Under the pieces are notes generated by a model. The model worked only from the letters and a program-made list of their open reading frames with translations. It had not been told where the DNA came from and did not search any database. A stretch of 18,378 bases of DNA from Monoraphidium neglectum (Eukaryota > Chlorophyta > Chlorophyceae > Sphaeropleales > Selenastraceae). The stretch spans positions 1 through 18,378 of the forward strand of contig NW_014012688.1 of the NCBI RefSeq assembly GCF_000611645.1, given 5' to 3'. Made by a program: the position numbers and the translations under genes. Of the stretch, positions 10,791 through 18,378 are shown piece by piece; the stretch's first letter is position 1, and every line of letters begins with the position of its first letter.

Positions 10791-12763
10791 CGCAGGAGAC
10801 ACACCAAATGGCATCCGTCAAATCAGGGCCGCACTACTGCCGACCTTCTCCGTCACAATCAGGGCTCACATCGCCTGTGCTTGAGCCGCGCAGGGCAACG
10901 GCGGCAAAAACTTTGGCGCCACACTGGACCACTGCGGCACACCTCATGCAGGCATAGAGCCTTGCACTTCGCGCCCCACCGACACAGTGCGGCCTCTGTC
11001 TGCAAGCTGTGGCTGGCCAGCTGAGGACGGCCACTGCCTGGGGGCGGGGCATTGAGTTTGGAGCCTGCCAACACCAATTTTCATCATTGCGTTGACATTG
11101 CTGGTGCTTGCTCTCCATTTTTCACCACCCATCGCCAGCACTCAACGTTTTGTTCATCCAGCTGGGTGCTCTGTTTGGTCGTCCTCGTGAGTAATGCAAC
11201 GAGATGCGTCTCAGGAGCCACTGCGCCACAATGATTCGGATAGTCAACTGCAGCTTGTAAGATATGACAAATGACACATAATATCCTGTATGGGCTGCCT
11301 GATTTGACAATCAATTCGACGGCGTAGCAAGGGATGAGACGTTGCGGCGGACTGGCAGCCCCTGATTGCAAGGTTATGATGCTGGCCAGTACAAGTGCGG
11401 CAGCAACGAACAGATCCTCGGCAACTCAGGCCCTGCGGCAACCACCTCTGAACCACGCATGCAGCCGCCCCGCAGCCCTCAGAAGTACCAGCAGTACCTC
11501 GCCAACTGCCTGCGACAACTGACATCACCCCAACCACCACGCCACCACCACCTCGCTCAAACAGCATGCAAACACCCACGTCCATGTCCTATTGCACACC
11601 TGAAAAGCACGCCGCCGTCGACGCAGCGCCCCGCCACCCCTGCCGCCTCCCCCGACCGACCAGCGCGAAATGTCATGGCAGCGGGCCGGCTGATGAACTG
11701 TCACTGCGCGCAGCACGGTGACACCGGCTTGGTCAACACGCCGCATGCCGACATGTGCGAATGTGGTAGATCTTGAGTCTGATTGATTCCAAGTGCCAGC
11801 CACCAGAGACAGCGCTGCTGTCATTGCAAGCTGCTGCCATGGCACGAGGCTGGCTTGCAAACTGTGAGTTTTGGGCCCTTCTGGTGCTGTGTGCCCGCAT
11901 CGATGTGCCTTTGATGTCGAACCTTGGCTGCGGCGCCTCAAGCAAGCTGCCCAGCTGAGTCAGATAGCCCAGGTGCACATGCCTCCACACACGAGGAGCA
12001 GCTCAGCAACTGTCGTGGCAAGGCAGCCTCACCCGGATATTGTACAGAACCTTGAGGAAGGGCTGTCCCTTCACGGGACAACCGTGCTTTTTGCACTGCT
12101 GATGGAGTGAAAAAAAGTTACGCTCAGCGCAATGAGCCCGTCATTTTTACACATTTGGCGGGCTGACGACCTTTGCCGAAGCTCTGCTTGGCCGCGCACG
12201 AAATGTCCTTGCTAGACTTGAGCCGTTGACCGCCGGGTTGACCAGCATGAGCCAAGAGCATCCCCAGCAGTTGCGTTTAATGGCGGGCCGCAGTGGCTGG
12301 CACTGACGCTACAGCCAGTTCATTATGATGCTGCTGCTGGCACACGCCCCTTTCGCGCTGTCACAGGCCGCCACTCCGCCACTAGGTCACTGCAAGCGTG
12401 CTGCAATGCTGCGTCGGAGCAAGATCACACCCAGACGACAACGGTCCTTGTCGCAATTAACGCCAGATATTTCAAGCATTATATGTACTGCTTGTGATTT
12501 CGTTCGCAAGTCACCACCGCTCCCTCGACACGCCCACGGTCTTGTCTCCCTCGCACGGGATCGATTTCGCGTGTGCCATAGCAAGAAGAGTTTTCGAATC
12601 GATTCTTAACACCTGCGCCCACTCGCAGTTCAGTGCTGGCATCGCTGGCTCGGTGGGCTTGGCTACGCCCAGCGGGAGTGCATCACCTTCAAGCGCTGAC
12701 CTACCCGCCCCCCTCCAGGCCTGTGCGCCCGAGTGGCACCTCCAGCCCCCAGTGCCAGCCGCA
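10791..12763. other. Ferredoxin 3' region and spacer before the EF-hand gene
   Basis: The first part is probably ferredoxin 3' UTR to about 11275, after a TGTAA. The end, about 12300-12763, should hold the EF-hand promoter; a TATATG-like sequence lies near 12480. Between them are plus-strand coding-like pieces with no complete model: 11366-11520 (DAGQYKCGSNEQILGNSG, and later PQKYQQYLANCLRQL) and 11871-12110, with FDVEPWLRRLKQAAQLSQIAQ-like sequence before a gtgcac and PHPDIVQNLEEGLSLHGTTV before a TGA. I recognise no family. Confidence 0.45.
11256..11260 (+). terminator. TGTAA poly(A) signal candidate for the ferredoxin gene
   Basis: The first TGTAA after the ferredoxin stop, 466 bases downstream. 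TGTAA is the usual chlorophyte poly(A) signal; cleavage normally follows within about 10-20 bases. Confidence 0.4.
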
Positions 12764-15671
12764 ATGGGGCTGAAAGACTCACATTTCTTCCGCACGGCGA
12801 CACAGTAAGCGGGCGCCTCGGTGCATGGCAGTTGATGTCGCGCGAAGCTGCGAGCGTCCCAGGGGCGGCGCCGCCCCAGCTCGCGCTCGCGCTCGGGCGG
12901 CGAAGCAGGGCTGCGGCATGCCGCAAGACACGACCAGCCTTGCATCCGTACCGGACCAGCGCAGGCATCATGTTGCCACAGGCGCGTAGCTACCCTTCTC
13001 GATGCTAATGTGCAACAGCTCAAACGCGGGCCCCGCAGATGACGTCACCGCTTCATCACAACACCCCAACCGCAGGAAGGCGTATAAGGACCTGGATGTC
13101 GACGCCACAGGGGGCGTAGATCACAAGGAGGTGGGGGACTGCAGGCGCGTGCATGCGTGTTCGTGTGCGCGTGCGTGCGTGAGCATGTGCGCGTGTGCGT
13201 GTGCGTGTGCATGTGCGTGTGCATGTGCGTAAATGCATGCGTGCGCGTGCCCCTGATAAGTGGGGTGTTGAGCGACTGCTGTGCGCCCATGCATGGGTAC
13301 GCACTCGCAAGCACGCTGGCACATGCATGCCAGTCCACGGATGCGTGTGTGTGCATGCGTAGATGCACGCGGGAGCGCCGGCTTCAGGTTGGGTCTGTGA
13401 AGTGTGGTGTTTCAACCAAGGCCGCAGCTGCCTCTCTGGCGCAAGCAGCGAGCAGCTGCTGGGCGCGCTGCCCGCATCAGCAAGGGATACAGCTCGCAAC
13501 AAGCCACCTGCTTCCTGCCGCGCGTTCCCATGTGTCACGCACGAGCGCACCTGTGTGCGCCCAGCGTGTTCGCTGCCACGCTCCCATGTACGCTCGTGTG
13601 TGTTGTGCCAGGCCAGGCCAGGCCGACGCATTGCGCTGGCCTCCGCTCACGCCTCCCCTAAACCCTGACTCTGCTGCGCCTCATCAGGTTGCCATCGGGC
13701 TGCTGAAGCTCTACGACAACGTGAGTGGCACGCAGTGGGGCCCTGGTGTTTGCAGCATGCGCGTGTGACAGGGGCCAGGAAGGAACGTTTGCGTCAGCCA
13801 AATTGTGGCCTGTGAATGTGGGGGGTAACCAACGGCCAGCCGGACAACAGCAGCGTGTGTACGGATGTGTGTGTGGGGCAGGTGCGCGTGCAAAGATGCA
13901 ATTGCGCCAGCGAGATGCGCGGCAGCAAGAGACGTGCCAGCCCTCTCGCAAGGGGCCACGGTATGTGGCGTTGCGCTTGTCAATGAGGTTTGAGGGGGGG
14001 TCTCTCCTTGGACGTACTTCCGCCGCTGCTCCCGACCTGCCTGCACCTCCCCTCCGCCGCTTGTTGCCTTGCCTCATGTCTCTGCTCCAGCTGAATGCGA
14101 AGCTGCCCATCCATGTGCTGGCGCCGACCAGGTGGGTGAGACTTGACTCTCGCTTTCGTGCGTGTGCTGAACCGCCGGCTTGCTTGCAGACATGCATACG
14201 CGCGCGTGTGTATGCAAGCACGCACATGGGCTGGCTGCCCCTCGCATGTGCACCAGGGGCCAGGGTTTGTGTCTGTTATGCAGGGGGAGCAGCGCAAGCA
14301 GTAAGCAGCGAACCAAGCGAGGGCTGCGCCCATGCGTTTGCCACACCCGACTTTCCGCCTTCCGCATCTGAGGCCTATCACCATCTCCCCACACACTCCT
14401 CCCCTCATTAATCACTCACATCCCCTTCCAATACCTCGTGGCGGCTCGCCCTGCAGGCGGGACATGATGGAGGCGAGTTTGGGGGAGCAGCCAGGCGGCC
14501 CTGCTGCTTTCGTTCTTCGAGGCAGCAGCATTCTTGCCCCAGTCATGTCTGTTCACAGTCCAGGGCGTTTCTCAACAGCTGCTGAAGCACCACCAATCCA
14601 CCTGCAACCCACCCAACATCCTGGATCCAGCTGTGCCAGAAGTTTGACAAAGACGACGACGGCTTCATCAGCGAGGTGGGGGTGGGGGTGCTGGCAGGGA
14701 GAAGGGGGGGGGGCCACAGCTGGCTCTAACATGCGGGGTGAGGGTGAGGGTGCTGGCAGGGCGCGGGACGGGGGGGCTGGCGCCCACTCGCGGGGTCGGG
14801 GTGAGGGTGTTGGCAGGCAGGGGGGGAGGGGCAACTGGCACCCTATCGTCTATCGGGTTGGCGCCCCTTGCGCCTCTTGCTTGCCGCACAATGTGAAACC
14901 CCTGCCCCCTGCATCTCAGCAAGGGTGCAGGAGAAACACCTGCCCCACCATGCCGGATTCGCCCGTGCTCTTAAACGGCCCCCTAAATCGATACCATCAA
15001 AACATTTTCGCAGGACGAGTTTTTTGAGCTGGCCAAGGTTTTGTTTGGCACCAAGAAGAATTGGCGCGACTCCCTACCCTACATTTTCGGCAGGAGTGAG
15101 CAGCACTGGCGGGATGGGGCCGTTTGGGAGTGCTGGGGAGCTCCAGTGATTTGCACGGTGGTTGGATGGGGCCGCGCACATGTGCCTTGTGCCTGCAGCT
15201 GCCCCCAGGCAGCGGGCCCTCGCGCATCCCACAAACTGCACCAATCAACACTCACTGCCGACGGCCCCTGCGTTCGAAGCCCCCTCCTGCCCTGTGGGTC
15301 AATCTTGCTGTGCCCGGTCCCCTTGGGCAACTCATCCCAATCTACTCTCACGATCACTCATCCTGCTGTCCCTTCTGTTGAACACCCATCCTCCTGTCCC
15401 TCCAACATCCCGTTCCCTCTAATGGGTCAAGTTCTGATCCTGCCCTCTGCTGCACCTCTCCCAGCAACCTCCCTGGCCCCCACCTCAGGCCTCGACCTCC
15501 CCCCCCCTCCCCCCCCCTCCAGCCCTGCTGCTGAACCTGGTGATCTGCCCCATGGCCGCCAGCGAGATAGTGCGCATGGTGCGCACCAAGGACGGCCGCT
15601 ACGACCTGCCCACCGCGCCGATAGCTATGATGCTCAGCATGATCGCGGGCTACGTATTCAAGAAGATCTGA
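12764..15671 (+). CDS. Two-EF-hand calcium-binding protein with myristoylation-like start and hydrophobic C-terminus, eight exons, 153 aa
   Basis: Exons: 12764-12804, 13076-13130, 13688-13720, 14091-14131, 14457-14472, 14631-14675, 15014-15095, 15523-15671 (TGA); 462 nt in frame. EF-hand 1 loop is D21-V-D23-A-T25-G-G-V-D-H-K-E32. EF-hand 2 loop is D68-K-D70-D-D72-G-F-I-S-E-D-E79. Both keep the calcium ligands at loop positions 1, 3, 5 and 12. The N-terminus MGLKDS fits the N-myristoylation pattern (G2, S6). Residues 105-121 and 136-150 are hydrophobic (TLLLNLVICPMAASEIV; APIAMMLSMIAGYVF), separated by a charged turn. This suggests a membrane-attached calcium sensor; its target is unknown. The intron after exon 5 starts with gcgagt (GC-AG), which restores the helix MMELCQKFDKD. 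Exon 1 was chosen because its gtaagc donor and phase fit. The alternative is an in-frame ATG at 13002 without that intron. Confidence 0.75.
13144..13250. repeat. GTG/CGTG-rich imperfect dinucleotide tract
   Basis: Degenerate (GT/GC)n alternating purine-pyrimidine sequence just downstream of the donor at 13131, in intron 2 of the EF-hand gene. It accounts for the Cys/Val-rich open frames here. Confidence 0.85.
14676..14848. repeat. Minisatellite, three copies of about 57-62 bp, in EF-hand intron 6
   Basis: Three diverged tandem units, each with a G-rich GGTGAGGGTG-like block followed by (C/T)TGGCAGG at about 14691, 14753 and 14810, and then a CTGGC or AACTGGC segment. The unit begins in the donor itself (gtgggggtgggggtg), so later copies carry donor-like gtgagg sequences. 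Confidence 0.75.
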
Positions 15672-15704
15672 TGCGAGCTGATAGAAGATCTGATGCGATC
15701 TGCC
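15661..15704. repeat. 22-bp tandem duplication overlapping the EF-hand stop codon
   Basis: AGAAGATCTGATGCGA occurs at 15661-15676 and again at 15683-15698; the 22-bp units match at 19 positions. The first copy encodes the last codons (KKI) and the TGA; the second lies in the 3' UTR. Confidence 0.9.
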
Positions 15705-16093
15705 GCCTGCTCTGGTCTGAGGTTTGATGGATTGACTCGGTTCGGCCGTGCCAACTTGAGACGCAGTCCAGTGTTTGCGCTCCGGGCCCCTGTTAGGGTC
15801 AGGGTTCGGGCTGGGTTGAACTCTGGTTTTGTTGACCTCCCGCCATTGCTTCTCTTTTTATTTGGGGGCCCTCAGAGGGCCCCAGCCCCACTTGGCTGTG
15901 CGGTGCCCCTTTGGGCTGCACCTCTCGGCGAGGCTCGCCATGACTGCATCGTCCGGCAAGTGGGCTCTGGGCGGCTCGCGGTCAATGCAAACCTTGTTTT
16001 GATGAGGGTCTGCGCGCAGCCTCGCAGGCGGCGGGGCTTGGGGGTGGCATCTCTTGGGCCGCACTGTGACTTCGAGTGGGTTAGCTTGTGGGC

Positions 16094-16098
16094 TGTAA
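16094..16098 (+). terminator. TGTAA poly(A) signal candidate for the EF-hand gene
   Basis: TGTAA 423 bases after the EF-hand stop codon, at a distance similar to the ferredoxin case. Confidence 0.4.
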
Positions 16099-16233
16099 CT
16101 ATTGCTTTTGTCAAAAGGCACGCGCAACGTGAAAGCCTGCAAGTCAGTCCCTGCGCCAGGGGGTTGAACCCTGTGCCGTATTGGATGCAGCATGCACGCG
16201 GGCAGACAGGCGGCATCAGGGCGTTCCACCCAC

Positions 16234-16472
16234 CTGATGGCCATGTCAAGGTTGTGAGCCCGCCTCGTGTGCGCCCAGGCGTGGACACCACGAAATGAAA
16301 GGAAGAAGATACCCGCAGGTGCACGTACAGCATCTCATGCAGCAGCGCGCGGTCCTGTGAAGGCAGGGAGCAGATTGTGCGCGTGGGGTGAGAGGCCGGG
16401 GATGTGGGAGGGGGGGGGGATAGAATGCCGCACCCGTGCATGTGTGGGGTGCGCTCGATGCGGTACACTCCG
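16234..16472 (-). CDS. Possible exons of an unidentified minus-strand gene
   Basis: The clearest piece is 16354-16313. A pyrimidine-rich tract ending cttcacag precedes 42 nt encoding DRALLHEMLYVHLR, with G/C at 13 of 14 third positions, and a CGG|gtatct donor follows. Upstream, 16472-16434 lies between ctttag and GG|gtgcgg and can read GVYRIERTPHMH. Downstream, 16263-16234 can read RAHNLDMAIR before AG|gtgggt. The phases conflict: the outer two pieces fit each other only if the middle one is read in a less natural Cys-rich frame. The intron between the second and third pieces would be only 49 nt. I do not recognise the protein. At least the middle exon may be real, but the gene model is not solved. 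Confidence 0.25.
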
Positions 16473-16499
16473 CTAAAGTGTTGCGGGTCGTAAACACGG

Positions 16500-16534
16500 C
16501 CGGGCGGTGGGGGTCCGCCCGGACGCCTTATAAG
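16500..16534. promoter_or_regulatory. GC hairpin next to a TTATAA box
   Basis: CCGGGCGG (16500-16507) and CCGCCCGG (16515-16522) form a perfect 8-bp stem around TGGGGGT. TATAAG follows at 16529-16534. Because TTATAA is palindromic, it could serve a promoter on either strand. The minus direction would lead into the exon-like pieces below 16472. Confidence 0.25.
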
Positions 16535-17994
16535 CCCGCACTAGATCGCTCTGGCCCACGCTGCATGGCGCGCCCGGGATGGTGGAGCCCAGGTTGCCGC
16601 CAAGGTGGGCACAGAGAAGCGCTGCATGCATGCAGGTCAAGGTGCTGAGTTATGAGGTGTGTGCCGGCCGCCCGTTGAAGGCTGGCGCGCCCATGGGCTC
16701 ATTCTAGTGCCCGAGGGTGATGATCAACAAGCGGTGCGACGCCGTGGCCGGCACAGAGGTAGTGGGTGTGCCGAGGCTCCGACACAGGGGGCCGGGAAGG
16801 CGCCGGCGGCCTGCTATTATACCAGGGGCTATGATCTCGCCTCGCAAAGGTGGAAACAAGCGGCTGGGGCACTGAGCGGGCCCGGCAGCCGCCGTTTTGG
16901 CGGGCGCTGACGCTGATTTTGCGGTTTTGTTCTTAGGGTTACTGTAGAGGATTTTGCGCGTCCCCTCACCTTTGGCCAAATGGAAGGGGTGGCAGCTCTT
17001 GATCGCGGGTGCAGCAGCCGCCGCCGGCCGTCGGGTAGCAGCGTCCACCGTGCAATGTGTTGTGCCTGCGCCATGCTGAGCTGCTGCCACCAGCGCGATG
17101 TCTTGTGGAACAGGCTCTTGAGACGTTGGGTTGGGTTGTGAAAGTTGCGTAGGGTACGAACGGCTCGTGGCGCATCGTGCTGCCACCGGACAGCGGCGGC
17201 TGAGGTGATCTGGACGGGCAGTCTGGGTGTCACGCTGGTTTCATGAGGTCGCCAGTGGTCACAGCAGGACTTTGAGCAAGCACATCTCGCTTCCTTGGGC
17301 CCGCGAGCGGAGTTGCAGCAGATCGGGGCAGATCGTTGTGCACAATACGAAGTCGATGCAAACACACAAATGAGAGACTTTTGAAAAATGCTAGGAGGAC
17401 AGCGATGTAGTTGCATTTCACCTGCATCCCCCGTGGCTTCAGAATGCCGTCCATCGGCCTGCTGGACTTCCTTGGGGTGCATCAGACGCAGTTGATTTGC
17501 AGCCCTCACAAGCTCACCACTACAACATGCATATGCGTCCACATTATGCCGCCCCAGTGCGCCAGCCTGTGCACATTTGCGTTGAGGCCAGTCTGGCCGT
17601 GCTCGTCCTGCCTGTGCGTGCAACTGTGCGCCTCCAATGACGCTCACACCCGTGCTGCGCCCGCTACCCCCCCGCCCCACCACCAACACGCAGCTGGTAC
17701 GCACAAAAACTCAAGACCCGGCGAGTCCCCGGTCGTAACACAGCAGAGCGGTTGTACAGACTGCGAGGCGCGATGCGCCTGCATGGCCAGAGACACAACT
17801 GTTGCCCTCGCGACACTCCAAGTTTCGTCCTCATGTTAGTAATCCTATTGAAGTCAAGCGCGCGAGCCCTCTCTCTCTCTCTTATGCTCTCCACAGAGTG
17901 CACAAAACCACAATAAAAATCGCTCTGGACACATGCGGACAAACCCGCGACAAGGGCGCACACGCATGGCTGAACTAAAGAGGCTGCGGCTCCA

Positions 17995-18378
17995 TCATCG
18001 CAGGGCGTGGCGCGCGCCCACTGTCGGCCTGGCCATGGGCGGCCCCCCGCCCTGGGTTGAGGTGCGCGCGCAGACCAGCCCTGCCAGCTTTGCGCCCGCG
18101 GGGTCACTCAACGTCTGGATAAGCCGCGATAAGCGACATCTGCAAGTGGTGTGTATGTGTGTGTGTGTGTGTGTGTGTGCACGTGTATGTAGATGGGGGG
18201 GTGCACAGGTGCGTGCATTGCGTGCGCGTGCATGATCAGGAAATCAAACGCATGAAATGCCTCAGGAAAGAGCGCGCCCATGCATCCACCCAACAGCGCC
18301 TGCACATGCCGTGCAGCCACGGCTCTGCCCCCACTGCCCTCCCATGAAGCCACGGACCGCCCCGCACAGCGCCACCCC
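17995..18378 (-). CDS. 3' end of an unidentified gene entering from the right edge
   Basis: The probable last exon is 18139-17995. After a CA-repeat intron ending cacttgcag, it encodes CRLSRLIQTLSDPAGAKL, then AGLVCARTSTQGGGPPMARP and a short basic tail to a TGA. The upstream exon would run from beyond 18378 to 18250 and read VAARHVQALLGGCMGALFPE..., joining in phase at a weak donor (GC|gtttga). A better-looking donor at 18289 (GG|gtggat) would force another frame. The segment is mostly helical by appearance, with no catalytic motif or family that I can name. The next gene's termination signals were not found. Confidence 0.38.
18148..18180. repeat. (GT)n microsatellite
   Basis: A nearly perfect GT run that reads as a CA run directly upstream of the acceptor at 18140 on the minus strand. 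Confidence 0.93.

Larger units (their letters stand above)
15672..17994. other. EF-hand 3' region and unassigned stretch with minus-strand exon-like pieces
   Basis: To about 16110 this is probably the EF-hand 3' UTR. Farther right, the minus strand has isolated exon-like pieces: 16472-16434 and 16354-16313 (separate entry), and 17186-16974, which ends at an AAAG|gtgagg donor and is open in all three frames. A 291-codon minus frame (17704-16829) passes through there but has no recognisable motif. A CTCT run lies near 17870-17881. No complete gene could be built. Confidence 0.4.

Noticed and set aside
12064..12080. TGTCCC/GGGACA hairpin
   Set aside because: A stem of only 6 bp, expected by chance, with no U-run or gene end that would give it meaning.
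15793..15815. Telomere-like TTAGGGTCAGGGTTCGGG
   Set aside because: Only one true TTAGGG unit, degenerate and internal; it is not enough for a telomeric repeat.
16829..17704. 291-codon minus-strand open frame
   Set aside because: No family motif, frequent His/Arg/Ser runs, and a strong splice donor (AAAG|gtgagg) in the middle. It may overlap a real exon but is not credible as a whole gene.

Overview
The window looks like nuclear DNA of a green alga or close relative. It is GC-rich, and four genes have many small exons with GT..AG borders and mostly G/C third codon positions. The protein types fit photosynthetic eukaryotes: a plant-type [2Fe-2S] ferredoxin with a transit-peptide-like N-terminus, and a universal stress protein (USP) whose domain end resembles plant PHOS32-like proteins. 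Two genes have a TGTAA downstream, the poly(A) signal typical of chlorophytes. TG/CA microsatellites sit in several introns. No prokaryotic operon, tRNA, rRNA, CRISPR array or transposase was seen. The species cannot be named from the sequence.

Layout, left to right. (1) Positions 1-2646, minus: a tandem USP-domain gene, cut by the left edge; five exons encode the first domain, an Ala/Pro/Glu-rich linker and the start of a second domain. (2) 2647-4965: no confident gene. (3) 4966-7160, minus: a five-exon gene for a 246-residue DUF1769-like protein. (4) 7161-9151: divergent spacer upstream of genes 3 and 5, with weak coding-like patches. (5) 9152-10790, plus: a five-exon ferredoxin of 144 residues with an unusual extra cysteine in the cluster loop. 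(6) 10791-12763: ferredoxin 3' region and spacer, with weak coding-like patches. (7) 12764-15671, plus: an eight-exon gene for a 153-residue two-EF-hand protein with an N-myristoylation-like start and two C-terminal hydrophobic stretches; one intron appears to be GC-AG and follows a 16-nt exon. (8) 15672-17994: 3' region of gene 7, then isolated exon-like pieces on the minus strand. (9) 17995-18378, minus: probable last exons of an unidentified gene entering from the right edge.

All exon joins were made by hand by matching reading phase, splice dinucleotides and family motifs; every join in the four main genes keeps the frame. The genes do not form an obvious pathway. They cover stress-nucleotide binding, plastid electron transfer, calcium sensing and an uncharacterised family, and look like ordinary neighbours in an algal chromosome. 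I found no convincing evidence of a new multi-gene system. The most unusual items are the membrane-type EF-hand protein, the ferredoxin loop variant, and the GC-AG intron beside a microexon.
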